From positions 26,673 through 90,672 of the forward strand of contig NZ_BONZ01000087.1 in assembly GCF_016862975.1 (NCBI RefSeq): a stretch of 64,000 bases of DNA. Reading direction: 5' to 3'. The translations under genes were made by a program, and so were the position numbers. The notes beneath the pieces are model-generated. The model did no database searches. It was not told the DNA's origin and saw only the letters and a program-made list of their open reading frames with translations. Source of the DNA: Rugosimonospora africana (GTDB lineage Bacteria; Actinomycetota; Actinomycetes; Mycobacteriales; Micromonosporaceae). This document shows, one piece after another, positions 47,397-56,650 of this stretch; the first letter of the stretch is position 1, and each line of letters opens with the position of its first letter.

Positions 47397-47819
47397 TCAC
47401 GCCGGTCCGGGCGTGGCGATGCCCAGGGCGTCGATCAGCGCGTCGGGATCCTCGACGGTCACCGTCAACGCCGGATGGTGTGCCCACCGGCCGATCACCC
47501 CGCTGACCGGGGTGGCGAACCGGACGCAGACTCCGGCGGCGGTACTCGTGCCGAGGCTGATCCCCCGGTCGACCAGCGACAGGCGCAGCCCGATGACCCG
47601 CCACCACCGGTACGGGCCGGTCCGGCGCGCCTCGACCACGTTGTCGCGCGGGGTACGCAGCCGCCACGGCCCGAACCCCACGGTCAGGTACTCCGCGTCG
47701 ACGCTGACCCACGCGGTCTGCGGCAGTACGCCGATGAGCGCCAGGAACGGCATGAACCGCCGGTCGAACGCGAACGTGAACCGGCGTGGCAGCGGCTGCG
47801 CCCGGTCCCCGTACGTCAT
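47397..47819 (-). CDS. Conserved hypothetical protein, single PH-like domain
   Basis: A 140-residue protein with alternating beta-strand pattern (AWVSVDAEYLTVGFGPWRLRTPRDNVVEA...) that looks like a bacterial PH-type barrel. One hydrophobic segment, MPFLALIGVLPQ, lies near the N-terminus. Function unknown. It converges with era (4 bp apart). The ATG at 47819 is chosen; an earlier in-frame start would add 11 residues of low similarity to a coding region. Confidence 0.7.
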   Translation of the reverse strand: MTYGDRAQPLPRRFTFAFDRRFMPFLALIGVLPQTAWVSVDAEYLTVGFGPWRLRTPRDNVVEARRTGPYRWWRVIGLRLSLVDRGISLGTSTAAGVCVRFATPVSGVIGRWAHHPALTVTVEDPDALIDALGIATPGPA

Positions 47820-47894
47820 GAGTGTCTGATTACCCGTGCCGGGCGGGGGCAATCATGAGTTCAGCTCGGACCGATCCAGAGTCGCGAGTGGCAG

Positions 47895-48509
47895 TCAGAA
47901 CATCGGCGGTCGCAAGCCATCGCACACCGCTTGGCGGTGCCCGAGGGCAACGGGCACCCTGTCCATCACGCGGGACTCTTTCGCCGTGCCCGGATCAATG
48001 AAGTTGATCAACCGGTAGATCTTGTCGTGGTCGCCATCAGGTCGCGGTGGTGAATGGGCTCATGATGCATGATCCTGTTGCGCAGAAGACGCATGGCCTC
48101 GTAGTTGTCGTGGAGGTCTCTGCGTCGGCCGTGATAGTGGGGGAACGAACGGTGCAGGGTTGGCACCCATAACAGACGGCCATACTGTGAGCCTCTGTGA
48201 TTGCTCAACAGTGAGGTCCAGAAGCCGAATTGCAGCTCGGCCACCACGTCGTCGGCCGTCACGTTGCGCACGCCTCTGCGCTGACATTTGTCGGGCGCCT
48301 CGGTGACCATACGTGTCCCGCTCGCGGTGAGTAGGGCAACGTCCCATCATGTGTCGCGCGCATAGCGCGAGCGGAGCTGGGCATCGAGCGCATTGCGGAG
48401 TACGAGCTCAAGGCAGTGCAGCGGGCCGTAGAACGCCGCCGAGATCTCGATGTTCCACCAGTACAGCTCGGTGGGGTGCCAAGGGTGTGGCTTCGTGCTA
48501 CCGTTTTTG
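47895..48509 (-). pseudogene. Abi-like (HEPN-type) abortive-infection protein, inactivated
   Basis: Conceptual translation gives ELYWWNIEISAAFYGPLHCL...LRNALDAQLRSRYARDT, then TGA (48347-48349) where a Trp codon is expected, then WDVALL...ADDVVAELQFGFWTSLL...MRLLRNRIMHHEPIHHRDLMAT. A single-base deletion near 48028 shifts the frame; the restored reading continues HDKIYRLINFIDPGTAKE to a stop at 47895. RNRIMHHEPI is the signature of Abi_2/AbiF-like HEPN proteins. No start codon or full N-terminus is evident. Two disabling lesions make this a clear pseudogene of a phage-defence-type gene. Confidence 0.85.
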
Positions 48510-48514
48510 CGTAA

Positions 48515-48552
48515 GCCCCGGGTCCGCCTCTGCTATGCATGCCGCCCGGGGC
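48515..48552 (-). ncRNA. Hairpin upstream of the Abi-like pseudogene (possible associated RNA)
   Basis: A perfect 8-bp inverted repeat GCCCCGGG / CCCGGGGC encloses 22 nt, immediately 5' of the pseudogene on its strand and followed by TTACGCAAAAACGGTAGCAC. A conserved structured RNA has been described upstream of abiF genes (abiF RNA motif), so this may be its remnant; only a covariance-model search could decide. Confidence 0.35.
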
Positions 48553-48754
48553 ACGGCTTTATCTACTGGCAGGGCCGACGGTCCGCGCTCCGGCCGGTTT
48601 TCGGTCCCCGCTCACATTAGAGCCTCGGTGTCCGATGCGTAATCCCGAAATTTGCTACGGCGGATCTGTGCGCATCCCAGAGTGAAGTCGCCCAGCATCG
48701 CGCCGAGACCGGCGATGGCCGGTTGCGTCGCGCCCGACGGGGTAGGCGTCCTCC

Positions 48755-49951
48755 GTGGGCGGGCCGTCGACTCCCGAGAGCCACGAGCCGCTGCGCAGGC
48801 GCGACCGACCGCTGCGTGCCCGCTTTCTGGAGCTGTTCTTCGACCTGGTCTACGTGTTCGCGCTGACCGAGCTGTCCCAGTACCTGGTGCGGCACTTCGA
48901 CTGGCCGGGCGCCGGGCGGACCCTGGTGCTGCTGTTACCGCTGTGGTGGTTGTGGGCGCTGACCGCGTGGGCGACCGACACGCTCGAGCCGTCGCTGACC
49001 TGGATCCAGGTCATCGTCGTCACGGCGATGGCCGGCATCCTGGTGATGGCGGCGGCGATCCCGCGCGCCTACGGCCCCGAAAGCGAGATCTTCGCCGGGC
49101 TGTACGTGGCCATCAATCTCGGTGCCAGCATCAGCTACACCGGTGTCCTGCGCCCGGTCGGCCTGCACCGGCGCGGCGTCCGGCGGGGGATCTGGTTCGC
49201 CGCCTCGGCGCCGCTGTGGATCGTCGGGGGACTCGTCCACGGGTTGGTGCAGCCGCTGCTGTGGGGGTTGGCCGCCGCGCTTGAGTACGTGGTCGGTCTG
49301 CTGCGCTGGCCGGTACCCGGGCTGGGCCGCTCGCCGCTGGGCGAGCTGCGGCTGTCCGGAGAGCACGCCTCCGAGCGGTACCGCCAGGTGTTCATCATCG
49401 CGCTCGGCGAGACGGTACTGGTCAGTGGCCAGGCGTACGCACAGAACGGCTTCAGCCCGACGCGGCTGGCGGCGCTGGTCGCGTCGTTCGCCACCACGGC
49501 GCTGCTCGGCCGGATCTACATCTACCGCGCCGGTGAGCTGCTGGACCGGGCGATCACCCGGTCGCCGACCCTGTGGCGGGTAGCCACCCCGGCCACGCAC
49601 GTGCACCTGCTCATGATCGCTGGTGTGGTGCTCACCGCCGCCGCTGACCAACTGCTGATCGCCCACCCGACGGGCAGGGCCCAGCCCGCCTGGATCGCCG
49701 CGATACTCGGTGGGCCGGCGCTGTTTCTGGCCGGGCGTGCCCTGTTCGATGTCACGGTCTTCGGCCGGGTGTCGTGGTCGCGGCTGGCCGGTCTGCTGGT
49801 ACTGGGTGCGTTGGTCCCCGGGGTGCTGCTGCTGCCGATGGTGGCGGTCAGCGTCGTCGTCGTCATCGTGCTGCTGGGCATCGCCGTGGCGAACGTGGCG
49901 AGCTGGCGGGCTCACCCGCGGGAGCTGGCAACGGAACCAGAGCAGGCGTGA
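48755..49951 (+). CDS. Low temperature requirement protein A (LtrA) family membrane protein
   Basis: A 398-residue protein with about ten hydrophobic helices. The family opening RFLELFFDLVYVFALTELS (about 23-41) and QVFIIALGETVLVSG (about 214-228) are diagnostic of LtrA, named from Listeria growth in the cold. Biochemical role unknown. GTG start at 48755. It is the first intact gene after the decayed Abi locus. Confidence 0.9.
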   Translation: MGGPSTPESHEPLRRRDRPLRARFLELFFDLVYVFALTELSQYLVRHFDWPGAGRTLVLLLPLWWLWALTAWATDTLEPSLTWIQVIVVTAMAGILVMAAAIPRAYGPESEIFAGLYVAINLGASISYTGVLRPVGLHRRGVRRGIWFAASAPLWIVGGLVHGLVQPLLWGLAAALEYVVGLLRWPVPGLGRSPLGELRLSGEHASERYRQVFIIALGETVLVSGQAYAQNGFSPTRLAALVASFATTALLGRIYIYRAGELLDRAITRSPTLWRVATPATHVHLLMIAGVVLTAAADQLLIAHPTGRAQPAWIAAILGGPALFLAGRALFDVTVFGRVSWSRLAGLLVLGALVPGVLLLPMVAVSVVVVIVLLGIAVANVASWRAHPRELATEPEQA

Positions 49952-50065
49952 TGCCCGCCGGGACCTGAGGCGACCGCATAGCTCGGTCCGGTGCGGGTAT
50001 CGGCGGACCGGACCTGCGTGCGACCCGTGCGCGGCGTCGGCCGGCTACCGGAAGGAACGGACATC

Positions 50066-50755
50066 GTGTCGGACCAGTCATCGCCGTCACCAGTGCCCGA
50101 TTTGGTGGGGATCCTGGCGCAGGTCATCGCCAAGGCCGGCCGGGAGGCGCAGGTGTGCGAGGGGCTGCTGCGGGTCGCTGACGGGGCGCGTACGAAGGAA
50201 GGCAATCTCGACTACGACCTGTATCGGGACCGCGACCGTCCCTGGGCGTTCTACGTGTTGGCCAACTGGGCGAACCAGGAAGCGGTCGATGCTCACGTGG
50301 ACAGCACGTACGTGCGGGAGTTTCTCGAAGCGCACACCGAGACGGATCTGGCGGCCCCGCCGACGCGTATCAACGCGCGGATGCTGTCCCGCCCGAACGC
50401 GGACACCGGCCGGCGACGACCGGAACCCAACTCGGGCCAGCTCACCTTCTTCCCGTTTTTCAACGTCCGGCCGGACGGGCTCGACACGGTACAGCAGGCG
50501 CTGCTCGGTGCGGTGGACTCGACCCGTACCGACGAGGGCTGCCTCGACTACGACCTGTATCAAGTCGCCGACGACCCGACCACGCTCTTCTACCGGGAGA
50601 CGTGGACTGGCAAGCCCGCGCTCGACGAGCATATGAATACCCCGGTCTTCTACGACGTCGTGCGGGGCCAGGTCGATCCGCGACTGTCGGTGCCGTGGAG
50701 TGGGCTGAGCATGACGATGGTGAGCGCGCCCGGCGCGATCCGAGTGCCCGGCTAG
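50066..50755 (+). CDS. Tandem ABM-domain (antibiotic biosynthesis monooxygenase-like) protein
   Basis: A 229-residue protein with two copies of the dimeric alpha-beta ABM fold: first AREGNLDYDLY-like (TKEGNLDYDLYRDRDRPWAFYVLANW) near residue 47, second DEGCLDYDLYQVADDPTTLFYRETW near 165. Each ends with a helix containing DAHVDSTYVREF or DEHMNTPVFYDV. Such domains act in quinone, heme or small-molecule oxidation. RBS GGAAGGAAC before GTG 50066. It precedes an epoxide hydrolase by 15 bp, so likely one operon. Confidence 0.85.
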   Translation: MSDQSSPSPVPDLVGILAQVIAKAGREAQVCEGLLRVADGARTKEGNLDYDLYRDRDRPWAFYVLANWANQEAVDAHVDSTYVREFLEAHTETDLAAPPTRINARMLSRPNADTGRRRPEPNSGQLTFFPFFNVRPDGLDTVQQALLGAVDSTRTDEGCLDYDLYQVADDPTTLFYRETWTGKPALDEHMNTPVFYDVVRGQVDPRLSVPWSGLSMTMVSAPGAIRVPG

Positions 50756-50770
50756 AGGCAGGGGCACTCG

Positions 50771-51988
50771 GTGTCATCCCCACGCGGCACGACGCGGACC
50801 CTGGCCGCGGCGACCGACCTGGAACAGCTGTCGATTCCGCCGGCGACGCCGACCGTCACGCCGTTGACGCTGAACGTACCCGGATGGGTGCTCGACGACC
50901 TGCGCCACCGGCTGCGGGACGCCCGCCTGCCGGACCGGGAGACCCGCGCCGGTTGGGCACAGGGCGTTCCCCTGGACCGGTTGCGGGACCTGACGGAGTA
51001 CTGGTCCCGGGACTATGACTGGCGGCGGCTGGAACGGCAGCTGAACGACCTCGGCCAATTCCGTACCCTGATCGACGGGGTCGGCATCCACTTCCTGCAC
51101 GTACGTTCCGCGCACGCAGACGCGGTACCCATCATCCTCAGCCACGGCTGGCCCGGATCGGTGGTCGAGTTCCTCAAGGCGATCGGTCCGCTGACCGATC
51201 CCACCGCCCACGGCGGCGGCGCGGCGGACGCGTTCCACGTCGTCATCCCCTCCCTGCCGGGGTTCGGCTTCTCGGACAAGCCCATCGATGAGGGGTGGCA
51301 CCCATCGCGCATCGCCCGGGCCTGGGATGCGTTGATGGCCCGTCTCGGCTACGACCGCTATCTCGCGCAGGGCGGCGACTGGGGCGGCATCGTGACCAGC
51401 CAGCTGGGGAAGATCCGACCGGCCGGGCTCGCTGGCGTGCACTTCACCCTTCCCGAGTTCCCGATCGGCGCCCCGCCGCTGAGGGGGCAGCCGACGGCTG
51501 AGGAAGAGGCCGCCCTGGCGCAGATGCGGTCCCTGGACGCCGGGTCGGGGTACGCGAAGCAACAGTCGACGCGTCCGCAGACCCTCGGGTACGGGCTGGC
51601 CGACTCCCCGGTCGGGCAGGCCGCCTGGATCTACGAGAAGTTCGCCGAGTGGACCGACACCGACCACGACCCGGAGCAGGTCCTGACGCGCGACGAGCTG
51701 CTGGACAACATCACGCTCTACTGGCTGACCAACACCGCGACGTCCTCTGCGCGCATCTACTGGGAGTACAAGGTCGCGAACACCATCACGGTCGAGTTGG
51801 ACCTGCCGGTGGGCGTCAGCGTGTTCCCCCGCGAAATCGTGCGCATCCCGAGGATCTGGGCGCAGCGCGCGTTCAGCGGCCTGATCTACTTCAACGACCA
51901 GATACCCGCAGGCGGCCACTTCGCCGCGTTCGAGCAGCCCGGGATCTTCGTCGAAGAGATGCGCAAGTTCGCCCGCCTACTCCGGTGA
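50771..51988 (+). CDS. Epoxide hydrolase (EHN family, microsomal type)
   Basis: A 405-residue alpha/beta hydrolase with an N-terminal EHN lid (VPGWVLDDLRHRLRDARLPD, about 37-56). The oxyanion segment is LSHGWPGSVVEF (about 121-132), the nucleophile Asp is in GGDWGG (about 198-203), and the C-terminal His in PAGGHFAAFE (about 383-392). It hydrolyses epoxides to diols. Coupled with the ABM oxygenase-like gene, it suggests an oxidation/epoxide-detoxification pair. Its end overlaps the convergent TetR gene by 12 bp. Confidence 0.9.
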   Translation: MSSPRGTTRTLAAATDLEQLSIPPATPTVTPLTLNVPGWVLDDLRHRLRDARLPDRETRAGWAQGVPLDRLRDLTEYWSRDYDWRRLERQLNDLGQFRTLIDGVGIHFLHVRSAHADAVPIILSHGWPGSVVEFLKAIGPLTDPTAHGGGAADAFHVVIPSLPGFGFSDKPIDEGWHPSRIARAWDALMARLGYDRYLAQGGDWGGIVTSQLGKIRPAGLAGVHFTLPEFPIGAPPLRGQPTAEEEAALAQMRSLDAGSGYAKQQSTRPQTLGYGLADSPVGQAAWIYEKFAEWTDTDHDPEQVLTRDELLDNITLYWLTNTATSSARIYWEYKVANTITVELDLPVGVSVFPREIVRIPRIWAQRAFSGLIYFNDQIPAGGHFAAFEQPGIFVEEMRKFARLLR

Positions 51989-52696
51989 CCGCGGCCGCGT
52001 GGCAGACGGCGAGTCGAGGCGCAGTCCGTCCACGAGGAGGTCCGCGACCAGCGCGGCGTGCCTCGCGACCTCATCCGTCGCCAACGGCGAAGACGGGTCG
52101 AAGTGCTCGGCCAGCGCGGTCAGCGTGTGCGAGGCGGCGCCGCCGTGGACAACCAGGAAGTGGAAGGTGCGCAGCGGGACCCGGCGGATGCGCCCGGTGT
52201 CGGCGAGGTGCTCCAGCAGCCCCGCGATGGGGCTCATCGCGGGCTGCACGTAGGTGGTGTAGAGGTACGCGAGCCTTGGGGTGTCCTGCCGGCCCTCGAT
52301 GTTCATCAGGCCGACGAGCTCCGGGTGCTGCGCGGACAGCTCCAGGAAGCGCCGGATCCACAGGCGCAGCTGTTCGAGCGGATCGGTGAGCGTCGGATCG
52401 AACACACCGGCCAGATCGCGGGTGATCTGGCCGAAACCGTGGTCGACGGCCGCTTTCCACAGACCCTCTTTGGATCCGAAGCGCTGGTTGATCAGGCTGT
52501 GGCTCACGCCCACCTCGCGGTTGAGCGTGCGAACCGATACGCCGTCGTAGCCGTGGGTCGCGAACGCGTGCAGCGCCGCGTCGAGGATGCTCTGCGCGGA
52601 CACCGCGTCGCCCGTCGCGGGTGGGCGTCCCGGCCCGCGACGGCGCTGCCCGCCGGAAACCCCCGCCGGCTGGCCCGCCTCCGGGGTCGGTTCCAT
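51977..52696 (-). CDS. TetR-family transcriptional regulator
   Basis: A 239-residue regulator; the DNA-binding helix-turn-helix is SILDAALHAFATHGYDGVSVRTLNREVGVSHSLINQRFGSKEGL (about 37-80). Preceded by a basic, disordered 30-residue extension (GGQRRRGPGRPPATG). The ATG at 52696 has AAGGCGGG upstream. It could control the convergent epoxide hydrolase operon or the MFS exporter just upstream (67 bp, same strand); the latter seems more likely from co-orientation. Confidence 0.88.
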   Translation of the reverse strand: MEPTPEAGQPAGVSGGQRRRGPGRPPATGDAVSAQSILDAALHAFATHGYDGVSVRTLNREVGVSHSLINQRFGSKEGLWKAAVDHGFGQITRDLAGVFDPTLTDPLEQLRLWIRRFLELSAQHPELVGLMNIEGRQDTPRLAYLYTTYVQPAMSPIAGLLEHLADTGRIRRVPLRTFHFLVVHGGAASHTLTALAEHFDPSSPLATDEVARHAALVADLLVDGLRLDSPSATRPRSPE

Positions 52697-52763
52697 CGCT
52701 ACCCGCCTTCCATGACCGCGGTCACCGGCCAGGGCGACCATCGTGACCTCGGCGCGCACACCA

Positions 52764-53936
52764 TCAGACGCCGTGACGGGCGACGGAAGCGACGAGTCCA
52801 GCAACGATCGCGATTATTCCACCGACGATGAACACCAGGCTCAGGCCCGCGGAGTCGACGAGCAGGCCACCGAGCGCCGAGCCGACCGCGATCGCCAACT
52901 GCAACACGCTCATCAGTACGGCGGCCGAGGCTTCCGGCGCGTCCGGGGTTGTCGTCAGCATCAGGGTCTGCAACGCCAGCGGGACCAGCCCCCAGATGAG
53001 CCCCCAGACCACGAACAGGACGCTCACGGTGATCGGTGCGCCGCTCAGGGCGGGGAGGAACACCAGAACGACGCCGAACGAGGCAGCGGCGCCGACGAAG
53101 GTCCAGATCCGGCTGCGCGCCACGAGGGCACTGCCCAGCAGCGTGCCGACGATGCCGGCCAGCCCGTAGCCGAGGAACAACACGGTGGCCAGGTCGGAGG
53201 CCAGGTCCGCCTTCTGCAGCAGGAACGGGGTGACGAAGGTGGAGGCGGAGAACTGCCCCACGGTCACCACCGCGCCGACGACCAGCACCGTTCGGGCCAT
53301 CGGTACGCGGAAGACCTTGGCGAGGTGGCCGAACCGCATGCTGCCGCCGGAGGAGAGTTCCGGCAGGAGTACCCGTTGCGCCGCGACGATCAGAATCGCC
53401 GCACCCGCCGCGCCGGCGAAGGTCGCCCGCCACCCGATCAGGTGCCCGAGAAGCTGCCCGGCGGGAAGCCCGACCACCGTACCCGCGGAGAGGCCGGCAA
53501 GGATGATCGAGGTTGCGCGGGTGCCGGCCCGAGGACCGGCCAGGCGGAAGCCGAGCGGGGGTACGACGGCCCAGAACCCGCCGATCGCGATCCCCAGGAA
53601 CACCCGGGCCAGCAGCACCACGAAGAACGTCGGTGCCACCGACGCGAGCAGGTTCGACACCGCCACCAGCAGGCCGAGTACCAGGATCATCCGGCGCCGG
53701 TCGAGGCGGCCCGCGCCGACGATGACCAGGGGCGCCGCGATTGCCGCGCTCAGGCCCGGTACCAGCACCATCAGCCCGGCGACCCCGAGCGATACGTGAA
53801 GGTCGGCGGAGACGTTCGGCAGGAAACCGACCGGCAGGAACTCGGTCGTGACGATGATCGCCGCGCCGAGCGCGAGCGAGATCACCGCCAACCAGGTGCG
53901 CAACGAGGGCCGGGTCTCCGGCTTTGAATTTGTCAC
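52764..53936 (-). CDS. MFS transporter, DHA1-type drug/sugar efflux
   Basis: A 390-residue transporter with 12 hydrophobic helices. FLPVGFLPNVSADLHVSLGVAGLMVLVPGL near the start and ARVFLGIAIGGFWAV (about 110-124) are typical of the AraJ/NepI-like DHA1 subgroup. It exports an unknown solute. GTG start at 53936, 139 bp from recO on the other strand. It probably forms a transcription unit with the following TetR gene. Confidence 0.9.
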   Translation of the reverse strand: MTNSKPETRPSLRTWLAVISLALGAAIIVTTEFLPVGFLPNVSADLHVSLGVAGLMVLVPGLSAAIAAPLVIVGAGRLDRRRMILVLGLLVAVSNLLASVAPTFFVVLLARVFLGIAIGGFWAVVPPLGFRLAGPRAGTRATSIILAGLSAGTVVGLPAGQLLGHLIGWRATFAGAAGAAILIVAAQRVLLPELSSGGSMRFGHLAKVFRVPMARTVLVVGAVVTVGQFSASTFVTPFLLQKADLASDLATVLFLGYGLAGIVGTLLGSALVARSRIWTFVGAAASFGVVLVFLPALSGAPITVSVLFVVWGLIWGLVPLALQTLMLTTTPDAPEASAAVLMSVLQLAIAVGSALGGLLVDSAGLSLVFIVGGIIAIVAGLVASVARHGV

Positions 53937-54075
53937 TTGTCCAATAACAAGACGGCAACCGACTAATATTCGCGATCATGGCCTCGATCACACCGCCGTC
54001 GAGGCGATGGCGCAGGCGGGGACCGTGACGCGATCGCCGGCCGGGCCTGTCGGGGCGGGCTGGCACAATCGCAGG

Positions 54076-54888
54076 GTGAACGGGTGGCGAGCCAAGCTCT
54101 ACCGCGACGACGCAGTCGTGCTTCGTGGGCAGAAACTGGGCGAATCGGACCGCATCATCACCCTGTTCACCCGCCGGCACGGCCGGATCCGGGCGGTGGC
54201 CAAGGGAGTGCGCAGGACCACATCCAAGTTCGGTGCCCGGCTGGAACCCTTTGGACATGTGGATGTCCAGGTCGCCGAGGGGCGCTCGCTGCACTCGGTG
54301 TCCCAGGTCGAGGCGATCGACCTGTACGGCAAGCGGTTCATCGACGACTATCCGCGCTACACCACGGCGAGCGCGATCGCGGAGACCGCCGAGCGGCTGA
54401 CCCCGATCGAAGAGGAGCCGGCCCTGCGGCTGTTCCTGCTGACCCTGGGGGCGCTGCGGGTCCTGGCCGAGGGGCTGCACACCAGCTCGCTGGTGCTCGA
54501 CTCGTACCTGCTGCGGGCGATGGCCCTGGCCGGCTGGGCACCGGCGCTGGAGGAGTGCGCGGTGTGCGGCACCGAGGGGCAGCACCGGGCGTTCTCGGTG
54601 CCGGCCGGAGGATGCGTCTGCCAGGACTGCCGCCCTCCGGGTGCCGCCCACCCGTCGCCCGCGACTCTTCAGCTGATGGCGGCGCTGGCAACCGGCGACT
54701 GGCCGGTGGCCGACTCCTCCGAGGCCGGCCCGCGCCGGGAGGCGGCCGGCCTGGTGGCCGCGCACCTGCAGTGGCACCTGGAGCGCGGGCTACGCTCGCT
54801 GCCGCTGGTCGACCGCTCCAGCCCGAAGACCAGCCCCACCCGTGGGGCGGATGAGAATCAGCGATCCACCGATGGAGACCTAGCGTGA
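54076..54888 (+). CDS. recO: DNA repair protein RecO
   Basis: A 270-residue recombination mediator: an N-terminal OB fold (LYRDDAVVLRGQKLGESDRIITLFTRRHGRIRAVAKG) and a C-terminal helical domain with a four-Cys zinc site (CAVCGT ... CVCQDC, about 157-179). RecO loads RecA with RecR at gaps. The GTG at 54076 begins the homologous region. It overlaps uppS by 4 bp (GTGA), the usual actinobacterial pairing. Confidence 0.95.
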   Translation: MNGWRAKLYRDDAVVLRGQKLGESDRIITLFTRRHGRIRAVAKGVRRTTSKFGARLEPFGHVDVQVAEGRSLHSVSQVEAIDLYGKRFIDDYPRYTTASAIAETAERLTPIEEEPALRLFLLTLGALRVLAEGLHTSSLVLDSYLLRAMALAGWAPALEECAVCGTEGQHRAFSVPAGGCVCQDCRPPGAAHPSPATLQLMAALATGDWPVADSSEAGPRREAAGLVAAHLQWHLERGLRSLPLVDRSSPKTSPTRGADENQRSTDGDLA

Positions 54889-55682
54889 AGCGCAGCTACG
54901 TTCCCCCGTCCCAGCATCCCTCCGGCGCGAAGCCGCCAAAGCTGCCGGGGGAGGCGATCCCGAACCACGTCGCGATCATCATGGACGGCAACGGCCGCTG
55001 GGCAAAGGCGCGTGGGCTGCCCCGCACCGAGGGCCACAAGATGGGCGAGGCGGCGCTGTTCGACGTCATCGAGGGCGCCATCGAGCTGGGCGTCAAGTAC
55101 CTGTCCGCGTACGCGTTCTCGACCGAGAACTGGCGGCGTTCGCCGGAGGAGGTGCGCTGGCTGATGGCGTTCAACCGGGAGGTCATCCACCGGCGCCGCG
55201 ACCAGTTCGTGGACATGGGGGTACGCGTGCGCTGGGCCGGCCGGCGGCCGAAGCTGTGGCGCTCGGTCATCAACGAGCTGGAGATCGCCGAGCAGATGAG
55301 CCGGCACAACGACCTGATCACGCTCCAGTTCTGCGTGAACTACGGCGGGCGTGCGGAGCTGGCGGACGCGTTCTCGGCGATGTCGGCGGACGTGGCGGCC
55401 GGCAAGCTGAACCCGGACAAGATCACCGAGCGGACGGTGAGCCGGTACCTGTACTGCCCGGACATCCCGGACGTGGACATGGTGCTGCGGCCATCGGGGG
55501 AGCAGCGGCTGTCGAACTACCTGATCTGGCAGAGCGCGTACGCGGAGTACGTCGCGCTGGACACGCTCTGGCCGGACTTCGACCGGCGCCACCTGTGGTA
55601 CGCGTGCGAGCTGTTCGCGCAGCGGGACCGGCGGTTCGGCGGAGCGATCCCGAACCCGGTAGCCCCGCCTCCGGCCAACTGA
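54885..55682 (+). CDS. uppS: Isoprenyl (polyprenyl diphosphate) transferase
   Basis: A 265-residue cis-prenyltransferase making the long-chain lipid carrier for cell-wall synthesis. The catalytic Asp and pyrophosphate site are in AIIMDGNGRWAKARG (about 30-44), AYAFSTENWRR lies near 75-85, and RPSGEQRLSNYLIWQSAYAE near 205-224. The length fits the decaprenyl-type enzyme. Translationally coupled to recO. Confidence 0.95.
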   Translation: MKRSYVPPSQHPSGAKPPKLPGEAIPNHVAIIMDGNGRWAKARGLPRTEGHKMGEAALFDVIEGAIELGVKYLSAYAFSTENWRRSPEEVRWLMAFNREVIHRRRDQFVDMGVRVRWAGRRPKLWRSVINELEIAEQMSRHNDLITLQFCVNYGGRAELADAFSAMSADVAAGKLNPDKITERTVSRYLYCPDIPDVDMVLRPSGEQRLSNYLIWQSAYAEYVALDTLWPDFDRRHLWYACELFAQRDRRFGGAIPNPVAPPPAN

Positions 55683-55800
55683 CGGCCACGTCCCGCCACG
55701 GTGCGGGTCATCCGGCTCGCGCCGGCCGGTACAGATGTCCCGGGAAAGACGGGACGGCGCACCGTACCCGCGGGAGCCGGGCATTGGCACGATCGATCGC

Positions 55801-56508
55801 ATGACACGGACAGCCGAACTCGTTGCCTGGCACCAAACCGCCGACGTGCGCGCCGCGGCGCTGATCCTGCCCGGCGGTGCCGTCAACGGCCACGGTCGGT
55901 ACTGGAAGTTCGTCGACATCGGCCTGCGTTCCCTCGCCCGTACCCTGGCCGAGCGCGGCGAACCCGACGGGCTGGCCGTGTATCTGCTGCGCTACCGGTA
56001 CCGCGGCTGGAACGGCAGCGACGCGGACACCGCGGTGGACGCCCGCTGGGCGTTGGGGGAGATCCACCGCAGGCACGGAGCGGTACCGGTCTGTGCGATC
56101 GGCAACTCGCTCGGCGGGCGGGCCGCCTTCCGGGTCGCCAGCGAGCCGACGGTGGCCTCGGTGGTCGGGATCGCGCCGTGGTTGCCCGAAGACGAGCCGG
56201 TGACCGAATTGGCGGGTCGCCGGGTGCTCGTCATGCACGGCGACCGGGACCGCGGTGACGCTTCCGCGGCGATGTCATTGGCGTACGCGCAGCGGGCACG
56301 GGCTGTCGTACCAGATCTGGCTCGCTTTGAACTCGCCGGCGAGGGCCATCTCATGCTGCGCCGCTCGGCGGACTGCTGGGCATTGACGACCGAGTTCGTC
56401 GTCGGCACGGTGGGCGCCCAACCGCTGAGCCCGGCAATCGAAGCGGCGATGGCCGCGCCGGCACCCGATGGTCTGCGCACGACCCTACCGATCGGGTACG
56501 GCAGATAA
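55801..56508 (+). CDS. Alpha/beta hydrolase
   Basis: A 235-residue hydrolase. The nucleophile elbow is GNSLGG (about 101-106), an Asp follows in MHGDRDRG (about 144-151), and the His lies in GEGHLMLRR (about 180-188), so the triad is complete. A start motif LILPGGAVNGHG gives the oxyanion region. Substrate unknown. The ATG at 55801 begins homology. It stands alone after uppS. Confidence 0.87.
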   Translation: MTRTAELVAWHQTADVRAAALILPGGAVNGHGRYWKFVDIGLRSLARTLAERGEPDGLAVYLLRYRYRGWNGSDADTAVDARWALGEIHRRHGAVPVCAIGNSLGGRAAFRVASEPTVASVVGIAPWLPEDEPVTELAGRRVLVMHGDRDRGDASAAMSLAYAQRARAVVPDLARFELAGEGHLMLRRSADCWALTTEFVVGTVGAQPLSPAIEAAMAAPAPDGLRTTLPIGYGR

Positions 56509-56614
56509 CGGCACGGTCCCGCGGCCGGCCGTTGCTCCGGGGGCGCCGGGCGGTCCCGCGGCACCCCGGATCCGGGCAGCTCCACCGCTGTTACTTGCTT
56601 GGATAATTTTGTAC

Positions 56615-56650
56615 TTGACGAGGGTTACTCGTCTGGATAATCTGTTATCC
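56615..56650 (+). promoter_or_regulatory. Leaderless promoter with overlapping TetR operator
   Basis: TTGACG (56615-56620), a 17-bp spacer and TAATCT (56638-56643) form a near-consensus promoter whose start site falls at or just before the ATG at 56651. The inverted repeat GGATAATCTGTTATCC (56635-56650) covers the -10 box and start site, as expected for autorepression by the downstream TetR. Confidence 0.85.
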
